A stretch of 64,000 nucleotides of DNA, taken from the NCBI RefSeq assembly GCF_009193295.2, contig NZ_CP059973.1, positions 3,534,001 through 3,598,000 on the forward strand. The letters are read 5' to 3'. This DNA comes from Bacteroides luhongzhouii (GTDB taxonomy: Bacteria; Bacteroidota; Bacteroidia; Bacteroidales; Bacteroidaceae). Below, piece by piece: positions 54,343-63,851 of the stretch (position 1 is the stretch's first letter; each line of letters opens with the position of its first letter). Both the position numbers and the translations under genes were made by a program. The notes under the pieces are model-generated. The model was not told the origin of the DNA, searched no databases, and saw only the letters and a program-made list of their open reading frames with translations.

Positions 54343-55345
54343 TATTGAACTCTTCCAATGCGGTATAAAATGCGTCTATATTAATAGAAGGTGTATGTGG
54401 CGGAATATCACAACCACTTGACAATACGAAATTCGGGTATGCACGGGTAGCTTCCAATAGTTGCAAAGCCGCTTCCTTCATAGTCTCCGGACCTGCCATC
54501 TTGAAAAGGTTCACCGGGTCCAGATTTCCCATTGCCAGTGCATCGGCCGGAACCTCTTTCAACGCTTCCTCCATCTTAATTTTATTCCCGAAATGATAAG
54601 CGGCTGCACCGGTATAAACCATCGCTTGTGTGCAATTCCCTGTGTTTCCGCAATTATGAAGCACTACGGCAAAGTGATCATCCTGTACCTTCTCTATTAT
54701 TTCTTTCACAAATAAAGAAGAATATTGCAGGCAATCTTCGTTGGATAACAATCCCGCAGCAGGTTCAGCCATGATTACACCGTTCACACCGGTTGCTTTC
54801 AATGCCATGCAATAGCGGGTGATGAAGTCGCTGCATTTTCTTAATAACGTATTGGCTGCATCGGGATTAATATAAATCAGCATCATGATTTCCGACATAT
54901 CATACAAACGTCCGGCCAGCGAGTAAGGACCGATGCAACCGGCAAAAACCGGACAGTCTGTTATATTTCTGGCTGTCAGCATATTCGCTTTAAGATATTC
55001 TGGGATTCTTCCTTTATTCAATGCCGGAACTTCCAGCTTTTCAATAGCAGCTTCATCCGTCAGCAAACGGCCGGAAACACTGGGCACCTCATTTTCCGGA
55101 AAGATAATCTCTGCCCCGAAAGCTTCCGCTTCTACCGTCAGATCCATGATAACGGTTGCTGCCGCAGCCGGATACTTGTCACAAAGAGCTTTGATAGCCT
55201 CATAATGAACCTGTCCGTTTGTTACCGCATCATGCACCGTTTTCCCGATAATTTCGATACCCGGATGTGTCATGATCGGAATTGCAATCGTTTCCTTACG
55301 TTGGATCGTTTGGCTGATCCATTCTTTCATATTCAGTTTACCCAT
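54335..55345 (-). CDS. URO-D-type, MtaA-like corrinoid methyltransferase
   Basis: A 336-residue cytoplasmic protein of the uroporphyrinogen decarboxylase superfamily, methyltransferase branch. Unlike the N-terminal half of the 50157-51965 fusion it has the zinc signature of MtaA/MtbA: His230 and Cys232 in 'VLHNCGN', with Cys312 in 'SSGCDIPPHTP'. In that group the zinc activates a thiol that takes the methyl group from the corrinoid. 'AMGNLDP' matches the conserved loop before the last strand. Bacteroides are not expected to have coenzyme M, so the acceptor could be homocysteine or another thiol. True haem-pathway HemE is unlikely because of the zinc motif. Confidence 0.82.
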   Translation of the reverse strand: MGKLNMKEWISQTIQRKETIAIPIMTHPGIEIIGKTVHDAVTNGQVHYEAIKALCDKYPAAAATVIMDLTVEAEAFGAEIIFPENEVPSVSGRLLTDEAAIEKLEVPALNKGRIPEYLKANMLTARNITDCPVFAGCIGPYSLAGRLYDMSEIMMLIYINPDAANTLLRKCSDFITRYCMALKATGVNGVIMAEPAAGLLSNEDCLQYSSLFVKEIIEKVQDDHFAVVLHNCGNTGNCTQAMVYTGAAAYHFGNKIKMEEALKEVPADALAMGNLDPVNLFKMAGPETMKEAALQLLEATRAYPNFVLSSGCDIPPHTPSINIDAFYTALEEFNNG

Positions 55346-55430
55346 AATTTCAGTTTTTAATATCGTCTTGTAATAAAGACGAAGTTGCCCTTCTTTTGTA
55401 ATCTCGTATATGATAAAATCTTATACTAAT

Positions 55431-55469
55431 ATAAAAATAAAGCTGCCCTTCAAAAAGAAGAACAGCTTT
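55431..55469 (-). terminator. Intrinsic terminator of the tkt-rpiB transcript
   Basis: The outer 7-bp stem (55439-55445 with 55463-55469) extends inward over a TTC/GAA pair. On the minus strand it is followed by ATTTTTAT. It lies 27 bases after the rpiB stop. Confidence 0.7.
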
Positions 55470-55495
55470 ACACCTATTTGATTTATCTTCAAGCT

Positions 55496-55930
55496 TTATT
55501 TTACCGGAATCTTATCAATACGGTTCTGATGGCGTCCGCCGTCAAATTTGGTAGAGAAAAACTCTGTCAAAATCATATCCGCTTCTTCAGTGCTGATGAA
55601 GCGTCCCGGCATAACCAGTACATTAGCGTCGTTGTGCTGACGAGCCAGATGCGCGATTTCTGCATTCCAGCAGAGAGCAGCACGTACCCCTTGGTGCTTG
55701 TTCAGCGTCATATTGATTCCGTTTCCACTGCCGCAGATAGCGATACCGGGATAACATTCTCCCGATTCCACTGCAAGAGCCAGCGGATGAGCATAATCCG
55801 GATAGTCTACGCTTGCGGTAGAGTTCGTTCCGAAATCCTTGTAAGCCCAGCCTTTTGCTTCCAGCCAGCCGCGAACATATTCTTTCAGTTCAAAACCGGC
55901 ATGGTCGCATGCTAATCCGATTGTTTTCAT
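55496..55930 (-). CDS. rpiB: Ribose-5-phosphate isomerase B
   Basis: A 144-residue enzyme that interconverts ribulose 5-phosphate and ribose 5-phosphate in the pentose phosphate pathway. Visible are 'LACDHAGFELK' at residues 6-16 and the catalytic 'ICGSGNGINMTLNK' with Cys66, the same position as in the E. coli enzyme. The length is normal. The start overlaps the transketolase stop by one base, so translation is probably coupled. It belongs to the arabinose operon by position and supplies the last step before transketolase chemistry. Confidence 0.93.
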   Translation of the reverse strand: MKTIGLACDHAGFELKEYVRGWLEAKGWAYKDFGTNSTASVDYPDYAHPLALAVESGECYPGIAICGSGNGINMTLNKHQGVRAALCWNAEIAHLARQHNDANVLVMPGRFISTEEADMILTEFFSTKFDGGRHQNRIDKIPVK

Positions 55931-57939
55931 TAGAGCATTGCTTTTACTTGGTTATATACGTTCTCGGCAGTAAATCCGAGTTTCTCGTCCAATACTTTAT
56001 AAGGAGCGGAGAAACCGAAAGATTCCAATCCCCAAACTTTACCGTGGCAACCTACCAGACCTTGAAGAGTGACAGGCAGACCGGCAGTCATACCGAAAAT
56101 CTTTGCATCTGCCGGAAGAATAGCTTCCTGATATTCTTTCGGTTGGTTGCGGAACAGACCTTCAGACGGAGCAGATACAATGCGTACCTTCACGCCATCT
56201 TTGCGAAGTAACTCTGTGCCGGCTACCAATGTAGCCACCTCAGAACCTGAAGCCACCAGGATAACATCCGGATTTTCGTCGGAACCTGCTACGATATAAG
56301 CACCCTTGGCTGCCTGTTCATAGTCTGTTCCTGCCGGTAAATTGGCAATATTCTGACGGGAGAAGATCAATCCTGTCGGAGTAGACATATTTTCCATAGC
56401 AAGTCTCCAAGCGATGGTTGTCTCTTCTGCATCAGCCGGACGAAGTACCAGCATAGAGTTATGTCCCTTGTGGTTTTTCAGTTTTTCCATCAGGCGGATT
56501 TGAGCTTCCTGTTCTACCGGTTCGTGAGTAGGACCGTCTTCACCTACGCGGAATGCGTCGTGTGTCCAGATGAATTTCACCGGTTGTTCCATCAAAGCAG
56601 CCATACGTACGGCAGGTTTCATGTAGTCGGAGAATACGAAGAATGTACCGCAAGCTGCGATCACACCACCGTGTAAAGACATACCGATACAGATACAAGC
56701 CATTGACAATTCAGATACACCTGCCTGGAAGAATGCTCCGCTGAAATCACCTTTCTTGAAAGAATGAGTCTTTTTCAGGAAACCGTCAGTCTTGTCAGAA
56801 TTAGAAAGGTCGGCCGAAGCAACGATCATATTTTCTACCTGTGTAGCAAGTGCGCCCAATACGGTTGCAGATGCAGCACGAGTAGCGCTACCTGCTTTCT
56901 GTTCGATAGCAGCCCAGTCCACTTTCGGAGCTTTGCCCGAGAAGAAGAGTTCCAGTTTTGCAGCCAGTTCCGGGTTTGCTTTCGCCCATGCAGCTTTCTT
57001 TGCATACTTTTCAGCAACGATCTTTTTCAGTTCTTCTGCTCTTTTTGCATACAGTTCGGCTACTTCCGGGAATATAACGAACGGGTCAGTAGGGTCACCA
57101 CCCAGATTCTTGATTGTATTTACATAAGCGTCGCCACCGAGAGGAGCACCGTGTGTAGCGCAGTTAGCTTCATAGCTGCTGCCGTCTGCCTTGCGTGCAC
57201 CTTTACCCATTACGGTTTTACCGATAATCAGTGTCGGACGTTCTTTTTCAGCTTGTGCTTCTTTGATTGCCGTACGGATTTCGTCAGGATCATTACCGTT
57301 GATACTAAGTACGTTCCATCCCCATGCTTCATATTTCATGGCAGTATCTTCGACGGTTACATCTTTCGTTTCTGTAGAAAGCTGAATATCGTTAGAGTCA
57401 TAGAACATAATCAGGTTGTCCAATCCCAGTGCACCGGCAATACGTCCGGAACCTTGAGAGATTTCTTCCTGAATACCACCGTCAGAGATGTATGCGTAAA
57501 TGGTCTGGTTCATCACCTCGTCGAAACGGGCTTTCAAGAATTTGGCAGCGATAGCAGCACCTACTGCAAAAGTGTGTCCTTGTCCCAGCGGACCGGAAGT
57601 ATTTTCGATGCTACGCATGATGTCCACTTCAGGATGTCCCGGAGTAGGGCTTCCCCATTGACGGAATTCTTTCAGTTCGTCCAAAGTGAATTTTCCTGTC
57701 AATGCCAGCGTAGAATAAAGCATCGGAGACATGTGGCCCGGGTCGAGGAAAAAGCGGTCACGTCCTTCCCAACGGGGATTTTCAGGATCGTATACTAGAA
57801 ACTCAGAGAAGAGTACATTTACAAAATCAGCACCACCCATGGCGCCACCCGGGTGACCGGAATTGGCTTTCTCAACCATTGAAGCAGCAAGAATACGGAT
57901 GTTATCCGCTGCACGATTCATAAGTTTGTTATCGTTCAT
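55930..57939 (-). CDS. tkt: Transketolase
   Basis: A 669-residue thiamine-diphosphate enzyme that moves two-carbon units between sugar phosphates. The N-terminal 'MVEKANSGHPGGAMGGADF' is the standard start. The TPP/Mg motif lies around 'YISDGGIQEEISQGSGRIAGALGLDNLIMFYDSNDIQ' (about residues 150-186). The pyrimidine-binding part includes 'GVSELSMACICIGMSLHGG', and 'WTHDAFRVGEDGPTHEPVEQ' is the sugar-phosphate site. The full length is present. It joins arabinose breakdown to glycolysis and has its own promoter-like site upstream, so it can also be expressed alone. Confidence 0.96.
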   Translation of the reverse strand: MNDNKLMNRAADNIRILAASMVEKANSGHPGGAMGGADFVNVLFSEFLVYDPENPRWEGRDRFFLDPGHMSPMLYSTLALTGKFTLDELKEFRQWGSPTPGHPEVDIMRSIENTSGPLGQGHTFAVGAAIAAKFLKARFDEVMNQTIYAYISDGGIQEEISQGSGRIAGALGLDNLIMFYDSNDIQLSTETKDVTVEDTAMKYEAWGWNVLSINGNDPDEIRTAIKEAQAEKERPTLIIGKTVMGKGARKADGSSYEANCATHGAPLGGDAYVNTIKNLGGDPTDPFVIFPEVAELYAKRAEELKKIVAEKYAKKAAWAKANPELAAKLELFFSGKAPKVDWAAIEQKAGSATRAASATVLGALATQVENMIVASADLSNSDKTDGFLKKTHSFKKGDFSGAFFQAGVSELSMACICIGMSLHGGVIAACGTFFVFSDYMKPAVRMAALMEQPVKFIWTHDAFRVGEDGPTHEPVEQEAQIRLMEKLKNHKGHNSMLVLRPADAEETTIAWRLAMENMSTPTGLIFSRQNIANLPAGTDYEQAAKGAYIVAGSDENPDVILVASGSEVATLVAGTELLRKDGVKVRIVSAPSEGLFRNQPKEYQEAILPADAKIFGMTAGLPVTLQGLVGCHGKVWGLESFGFSAPYKVLDEKLGFTAENVYNQVKAML

Positions 57940-57976
57940 ATCATTAAAATTTAATTGATTTCTGTCAGATTGTTCG

Positions 57977-58007
57977 CAAAGATAACTCTTTATGTGGATT
58001 TAACAAT
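57977..58007 (-). promoter_or_regulatory. Bacteroides-type promoter of tkt-rpiB
   Basis: On the minus strand ATTG (58007-58004), 19 bases, then TATCTTTG (57984-57977), about 40 bases upstream of the transketolase ATG. Confidence 0.5.
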
Positions 58008-58081
58008 CCAAAAGAGCTATCTTTTTTATCGACAATTTTACGGCCTTCTTGTTTGTGATACAATAAGTAATTGTCCTAAAA

Positions 58082-59626
58082 CTACTGTAACTCTAAAGTA
58101 ACAATGGATTTAGCAGGAAGTTTTACCTTCATTGTACCTTTATTGATTTTTACCTCTTTGAAAGGCGCCGGTTTTACAATATCAGGTTTTTCAAAAGAAT
58201 TGTAATCGGTCAGTTTGGCAGAGGTCAGAATCTCTCCGACAGCTTTCTTAGCTTTCGTATCACCCAGATTGATGGTGATTTCCTGTGCTTCGTCAGTATC
58301 TACATTAGAAAGAGAAAGGTGAATCACTCCATCTTTGTTTTTGGAAGCTGTGGCGCTCACCATTGGTACCGTGCGGTTATCACGTACACTTATCTTTTCG
58401 CAGGTCAGGTCGATAGGAAGATACGTGGCATCCTGGTGTACTTTATACATTTTGAAGACATAATAAGTAGGAGTCAACACCATTTCTTTGTCTTTTGTCA
58501 GGATCATCGATTGAAGTACATTGACAATCTGTGCGATATTTGCCATCTTCAGACGGTCGGTATATTTGTGGAATACATCAAGACTTAAAGAAGCCACGAA
58601 AGCATCACGCAATGTGTTCTGCTGATACAGATGTCCTTTGATGGTTCCCGGTTCCTCATCCCACCAGGTTCCCCATTCGTCCAGTAAGAGAGCGATTTTC
58701 TTGTCCTTGTCATATTTGTCCATGATGGCACAATGTTTTTTTAGTACATCTTCCACTTCCAGACATTTGCCCATCGTCCAGTAATAATCATCCTTGTTGA
58801 ATTGAGTGGCTGATCCTTTGCTGCCACTCCATCCGGTTACGGTATAATAGTGCAGAGAAAGACCGTCCATCCGATGTCCTACACGATTCATCAATACATC
58901 TGTCCATTTGTAATCATAGTCGCTTGCGCCACTGGCAATCTTGAACAAACGGTTGCCGTCATAATTACGGCAATAAGTAGAATAACGGCGATATAAGTCT
59001 GCGTAATATTCCGGACGCATGCTGCCGCCGCATCCCCAGCTTTCATTTCCTACACCGAGATATTTCAGTTTCCATGCTTTGTCTCGACCATTCTTACGGC
59101 GAAGGTTGGCCATAGGGGAGTCTCCGTCAGAAGTTATATATTCTACCCATTTGGCAAGCTCTTCCACTGTGCCGCTACCTACATTTCCGCTCACGTATGG
59201 TTCGCAACCCAGCATCTCGCAAAGATTCAAAAACTCGTGTGTTCCGAAACTGTTATCTTCAATGGTTCCGCCCCAGTTGTTATTCACCATCTTCGGACGG
59301 TTCTCTTTCGGACCAATGCCGTCCATCCAGTGGTATTCATCGGCAAAGCATCCGCCCGGCCAGCGAAGAACGGGAACGGACAAGTCTTTTAGTGCATTGA
59401 ATACATCTGTGCGATATCCCTTGATGTTGGGAATATCCGAGTTTTCGCCTACCCAAAGACCACCGTAGATACATGAACCCAGATGTTCGGCAAACTGGCC
59501 GTAAATTTCCTTCGGTATGATTTCTTTGCCTTGATCGGCATGTACGGTTATGGTAGCACTCTTTTGTGCAGAAAGAGATACGGATGCTGCCAGAAAAGCC
59601 GTGCTGACTAATAGTTTTGCTTTCAT
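58082..59626 (-). CDS. GH51 alpha-L-arabinofuranosidase
   Basis: A 514-residue exported enzyme (signal peptide about residues 1-20) that releases alpha-L-arabinofuranose from arabinan or arabinoxylan oligosaccharides. The acid/base Glu195 is in '[11 protein letters not shown]' and the nucleophile Glu317 in '[11 protein letters not shown]'. The blocks '[20 protein letters not shown]' and '[23 protein letters not shown]' are typical of GH51. A C-terminal beta-sandwich ends in '[10 protein letters not shown]'. The Sec-type signal suggests a periplasmic location. It is encoded after the GH127 gene (64-base gap), and both feed arabinose to the isomerase and kinase genes of the cluster. Confidence 0.93.
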   Translation of the reverse strand: MKAKLLVSTAFLAASVSLSAQKSATITVHADQGKEIIPKEIYGQFAEHLGSCIYGGLWVGENSDIPNIKGYRTDVFNALKDLSVPVLRWPGGCFADEYHWMDGIGPKENRPKMVNNNWGGTIEDNSFGTHEFLNLCEMLGCEPYVSGNVGSGTVEELAKWVEYITSDGDSPMANLRRKNGRDKAWKLKYLGVGNESWGCGGSMRPEYYADLYRRYSTYCRNYDGNRLFKIASGASDYDYKWTDVLMNRVGHRMDGLSLHYYTVTGWSGSKGSATQFNKDDYYWTMGKCLEVEDVLKKHCAIMDKYDKDKKIALLLDEWGTWWDEEPGTIKGHLYQQNTLRDAFVASLSLDVFHKYTDRLKMANIAQIVNVLQSMILTKDKEMVLTPTYYVFKMYKVHQDATYLPIDLTCEKISVRDNRTVPMVSATASKNKDGVIHLSLSNVDTDEAQEITINLGDTKAKKAVGEILTSAKLTDYNSFEKPDIVKPAPFKEVKINKGTMKVKLPAKSIVTLELQ

Positions 59627-59690
59627 AAATGGTATTTGTTTAATGATTATATAGATGTTTGATTTTGATGATGATTACTTTGAGGGGCAT

Positions 59691-62093
59691 TTATTTTAGC
59701 AAACGCACTTCATAAATGGCAGAGGTCCATTCCGTCCCGTCAGGGATAAAACGTATCGGACAACTACCTGTATTCAGTTTTTGAGGCAGAACATAAGAAA
59801 GGGTTATGAAATCGTCTTTATCCGCTTCACTGATAGTAGGATGAACAGCCAACTTTTCGTCATTCAGAAGAATAGCCACTTTGTTACGGTCATCTTTCCG
59901 TACTGTAATCTGGAGGCGGCTTGCTTCCTCTTTCACTTTCAGCTGATAGCCGAACCAACCTTTGGCACGTCGGAAATGCCGGTCTTTATTCGTTCCTGTT
60001 TCTGCCCGCTCATACTGGATGTCATGGTCAGACTCCGGCTGCTGTTCGCCGGGGAAGATAAGGTCAATGGTTTGATTAGCCAATTCTGTTGCTTTTCGTT
60101 CAGCCGTTGCCATCTCTTCCTGAATCGCTTTAAATTGCTCTTCACTTGCCTGTCGGAAATAAACGGCATAACGGGAATTATGCAGGCGGAAGAACGGAAC
60201 GAGTTCCAATGCTTTGCCTTGTGCAGGATAAACCTCTCCGTTATAGCTGAAAGTAATCCGGCTATTCTGTTCTTTCTGAAGAGACTTGCAGATTGAATCT
60301 GGATTTCCTATCAGCATCGGAACTTCTTGCAAAGGAATTTGTTTGCCATGAGCGATATGTCCGCCACGGCTGTCGTCGGCATATAGACCGTCAAGATGTT
60401 CTGTGCTCGTGGAAGCTGCAAGAACGATCGGGCCATATAAGAAAGCATAATAATCTTTCTTGTCGGGAATTTGTTCCACGCTGACTTTCATCGGCAAGTT
60501 GAAAGTAATGACATCTCCTTTTCTCCATTTGCGGGAGAGAGGAAGATACTGGTTACCTTTTGCCATAACGAATATTTTTCTTTTTCCATTGATGCTGACG
60601 CTATATCCTTTGGATTGGTTCGCCCATTCCGGAATACGTATCATTAAAGTACGTTTTTTCTTAGGCGCTTCATCTATTCGTAAAGTTACCTTGCCGTCAT
60701 CGGGGAAACGGGTTTCCTGTGTCAAAGTAATGCCTTGCTCTTTCCAGGTCAGTTGTGAAGGGATGAAGAGATTGACATAAAGTGTGTCTTTCTGATACGC
60801 ATAGATAAATTCACCGTATTTGGTATGATTCTCCAGGCCTGAACCTACACAGCACCACATTGATGTTTCCGGTTGTGAGTACACACGATAGTGTCCCGGA
60901 CGCATAGGAGTGAAGTAGACAAATCCACCTTTATCCGGCTCTTGTGACGCTAGGATATGATTGTAAAGCGCACGTTCGTAATAGTTTACGTAGTTGGGGT
61001 CAGGTTCGTTCGTATGATGGGGATTGTGAGAATTCTGATAAAGCATTTTAGTAAGACGGAGCATGTTGTAAGTATTACAGGTCTCCGGTCCTTGAACGTC
61101 GTTTAGCATGGACGTGAAGTTATCCGACGGATGAAAATGTTCGCGGACGCTATTTCCTCCGATGCAGACAGAACGGTGATTGACTACCGTGTTCCAGAAA
61201 AAACGGGCGGCATGATCCCATTCTGCAGCATGATTCCAATTCTTGTCATCTTGTGAGAGTTCGGCAATTCGCTTGTAGCCGATCACTTTCGGAATCTGTG
61301 TGTTGGCGTGCATCCCCGTCAACTTATCTTCCTCTTTGATAAGCGGGTCTAAGATAAGCTTGTGAGAGAAACGGCGTGCCAGTTCCAGATATTTTTTGTT
61401 GCCTGTGATTTCGGCCACATCAGCGAAAGTCTCGTTTAATCCGCCATGTTCGCTGCGAAGCATATCCTGCATTTGTCCGTCGCTCAAACCGGAAGTGATG
61501 TCAATCATCCAGTCTGTAAAAGCAATAAGCATTTGGCGTGCAAGGTCGCTTCCTGCATAGAGATATGCATCCCGCAATCCGGCGTAAGTCTTATGTATAT
61601 TGTATAGAGGCACCCATTTGCCGTTAAGGTCGAAACCTCCGGCACGGATCTTTCCTACTTTTATATCTTTCCAAAGTTGGAGGCTTCCCGGAGTTCCACC
61701 GATGAATCCTGTGCCGACAGTTTGTTGTGCCCGTTTCAACTCATTCAGCATGTAGTGGAGGCGATTATAGACTGCGGTATCTCCGGTGGCGGCATACATC
61801 ATGGAAAGCGCGGATAAATAATGTCCGCCGATATGTCCGTCCAATCCGGTATTTTCCCAATTGGTGTAGCTGGGGGCTTTAGGCTGTAACCCGGCTTCGC
61901 GGAGAAAAGGAGCGAGCAGACGGTCGGGGTCTAATGCAAGTATGTAATGTAAATCAGTCTGTTGGGCTTGCAGAAACGGACTATCCAATAGTTTCACATT
62001 CTGTAAGGGGAAGTAAGATACCTGTGGAGTGTTTTGAGCTTTGACCAGTGAGCTGGACAGGACAAGTGCAAGTATGAACGAGGTGGTTTTCAT
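59691..62093 (-). CDS. GH127 beta-L-arabinofuranosidase-like enzyme
   Basis: An 800-residue exported protein (signal peptide about 1-19) of the GH127/DUF1680 family, an (alpha/alpha)6 barrel with zinc-bound cysteines. The metal and catalytic residues known from HypBA1 are present at nearly the same numbers: Glu337 and Cys339 in 'GPETCNTYNMLRL', and Cys414-Cys415 in 'MWCCVGSGLENH', one of which should be the nucleophile. C-terminal beta domains complete the length. The family cleaves beta-L-arabinofuranosides. The place in the arabinose cluster fits, though other activities exist in GH127. Confidence 0.88.
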   Translation of the reverse strand: MKTTSFILALVLSSSLVKAQNTPQVSYFPLQNVKLLDSPFLQAQQTDLHYILALDPDRLLAPFLREAGLQPKAPSYTNWENTGLDGHIGGHYLSALSMMYAATGDTAVYNRLHYMLNELKRAQQTVGTGFIGGTPGSLQLWKDIKVGKIRAGGFDLNGKWVPLYNIHKTYAGLRDAYLYAGSDLARQMLIAFTDWMIDITSGLSDGQMQDMLRSEHGGLNETFADVAEITGNKKYLELARRFSHKLILDPLIKEEDKLTGMHANTQIPKVIGYKRIAELSQDDKNWNHAAEWDHAARFFWNTVVNHRSVCIGGNSVREHFHPSDNFTSMLNDVQGPETCNTYNMLRLTKMLYQNSHNPHHTNEPDPNYVNYYERALYNHILASQEPDKGGFVYFTPMRPGHYRVYSQPETSMWCCVGSGLENHTKYGEFIYAYQKDTLYVNLFIPSQLTWKEQGITLTQETRFPDDGKVTLRIDEAPKKKRTLMIRIPEWANQSKGYSVSINGKRKIFVMAKGNQYLPLSRKWRKGDVITFNLPMKVSVEQIPDKKDYYAFLYGPIVLAASTSTEHLDGLYADDSRGGHIAHGKQIPLQEVPMLIGNPDSICKSLQKEQNSRITFSYNGEVYPAQGKALELVPFFRLHNSRYAVYFRQASEEQFKAIQEEMATAERKATELANQTIDLIFPGEQQPESDHDIQYERAETGTNKDRHFRRAKGWFGYQLKVKEEASRLQITVRKDDRNKVAILLNDEKLAVHPTISEADKDDFITLSYVLPQKLNTGSCPIRFIPDGTEWTSAIYEVRLLK

Positions 62094-62234
62094 AATAATA
62101 GTCTCCCCATCTCCCTCTCCAAAAGAGGAGAGGGGTGGAGATCATTAATGTTAATACTTAGTTAGGATTGATTATTGATAAACAGCGATTTATCGGCAAT
62201 TTTTGATGAACAACAATGGATTGCCGATTGTCAA
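62094..62234. repeat. Two hairpins between the kinase and GH127 genes
   Basis: One is an 8-bp stem (62113-62120 with 62127-62134) in purine/pyrimidine-rich sequence. The other is a 9-bp stem (62192-62200 with 62220-62228). Neither has a good T-run, so they may process or stabilise the message inside the operon. Confidence 0.5.
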
Positions 62235-63830
62235 TTATTTAAATTTGACTGCTGCTTCTTCGATAGGTAATCCTGCCTTATAGTTTTCGATGTATGTATT
62301 GAAACCGGCTACATCCTCGGGTGTAGGTGATACCTCGATACCCGCGTCACCGACAAATACGCTTTCATCCAGAAAATCGGCAAGAGATTGTTTCTTTTCA
62401 TTGTTCACGAGGTAAGAACCTAACAGGGCAATACCCCAGGCACCACCTTCACCGGCTGTTTCCATCACAGAAATAGGTGAGTTGATAGCTGCAGCAAGTA
62501 TTCTTTGACCTACTCCTTTTGTTCTGAATAATCCTCCATGACCTGTGATTCTGTCCACTTTGATTTTTTCTTCGTTGAACAGGATGTCATTGCCAATCTT
62601 GAGCACTCCTACTGAAGCATACAAGTGAGACCTCATAAAGTTTGCCAGGTTGAACTTGTCATTTGCCGAACGTACAAACAACGGTCTTCCGTCAGCAAAT
62701 CCTGTTACAGGCTCGCCTGAAATATAATTGTATGAAAGCAAACCTCCGCAGTCGGTATCACCGGTGAGCGCAATATTGTAGAGTTTGCTATAGATTTCAT
62801 CCATATCTACAGGTATGCCCAGAAGTTCCTGATATTCTTTGAACAGGTTAACCCATGCGTTGAGATCAGAAGTACAGTTGTTGCAATGCACCATCGCTAC
62901 CAAACTTCCGTCAGGAGTGGTCACCATGTCAATCATTTCGTATGGCTTCGACAAATCTTTCTCCAATACAATCATAGAGAATGAAGAAGTACCTGCCGAT
63001 ACATTTCCGGTGCGTTGTTTGACTGCATTGGTTGCAACCATTCCGGTACCTGCGTCTCCTTCCGGTGGACAAACCGGTATTCCTGCCTTCAAATGACCCG
63101 ATGCGTCGAGCTTTTTACTTCCTTCCGGAGTGAGGACACCGGCATTTTCACCTGCCGACAATACTTTAGGCAGAATATCCTCCAGTTTCCAGCTGTATTC
63201 TTTCGGAGCAATCAGTTTATCGAATTTAGCCACCATTTCAGCCGAGTAGTTGTTGGTTGTCGGATCGATAGGGAGCATACCCGATGCGTCGCCGATACCC
63301 AATACCTTTTTGCCGGTTATCTGCCAATGTACATAACCTGCCAGAGTAGTCAGGAAATCAATGTCATTCACATGCGCTTCATTGTCCAGGATAGCCTGGT
63401 ACAAATGGGAAATGCTCCATCGCAGAGGAATGTTGTAGACAAACAGTTCTGATAAAGCAGCAGCTGCCCGACCTGTATTCGTATTTCTCCAAGTGCGGAA
63501 AGGCACGAGGATTTCTTCTTTTTTGTTGAACGGCATATAACCATGCATCATGGCGCTGACACCGATAGCGGCCAGCGTTTCAATCTCTATGCCGTATAAG
63601 TTCTTTACGTTCGTGCGAAGGTCAGCGTAGCAGTCTTGCAGTCCCGACCAGATAGCTTCAATGCTATAAGTCCAGAGTCCGTCAACTAACTGGTTTTCCC
63701 AAGTGTGGCTGCCTTGAGCAATGGGCTTGTTTTCCTGGTCAATCAACACAGCTTTTATCCGTGTTGACCCCAGTTCTATACCAAGAATGGCTTTGCCAGC
63801 TTCGATGGTTGATTTTGCGTCTAATTTCAT
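62235..63830 (-). CDS. FGGY-family carbohydrate kinase, probable L-ribulokinase
   Basis: A 531-residue kinase of the FGGY superfamily. The N-terminal phosphate motif is '[31 protein letters not shown]' (about residues 17-47). Further blocks are '[30 protein letters not shown]' and '[47 protein letters not shown]' in the ATP-binding half. It would phosphorylate L-ribulose made by the arabinose isomerase whose gene ends 21 bases upstream. Automatic annotation may call it xylulokinase. The position after araA and among arabinosidases argues for ribulokinase. It does not look like E. coli AraB, so it may be a separate kinase type with that role. Confidence 0.82.
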   Translation of the reverse strand: MKLDAKSTIEAGKAILGIELGSTRIKAVLIDQENKPIAQGSHTWENQLVDGLWTYSIEAIWSGLQDCYADLRTNVKNLYGIEIETLAAIGVSAMMHGYMPFNKKEEILVPFRTWRNTNTGRAAAALSELFVYNIPLRWSISHLYQAILDNEAHVNDIDFLTTLAGYVHWQITGKKVLGIGDASGMLPIDPTTNNYSAEMVAKFDKLIAPKEYSWKLEDILPKVLSAGENAGVLTPEGSKKLDASGHLKAGIPVCPPEGDAGTGMVATNAVKQRTGNVSAGTSSFSMIVLEKDLSKPYEMIDMVTTPDGSLVAMVHCNNCTSDLNAWVNLFKEYQELLGIPVDMDEIYSKLYNIALTGDTDCGGLLSYNYISGEPVTGFADGRPLFVRSANDKFNLANFMRSHLYASVGVLKIGNDILFNEEKIKVDRITGHGGLFRTKGVGQRILAAAINSPISVMETAGEGGAWGIALLGSYLVNNEKKQSLADFLDESVFVGDAGIEVSPTPEDVAGFNTYIENYKAGLPIEEAAVKFK

Positions 63831-63851
63831 GTTGAAATCAATCTTTAAGGT

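Noticed and set aside
56764-57798. 344-codon plus-strand frame opposite transketolase
   Set aside because: Cys/Phe-rich shadow of the transketolase gene.
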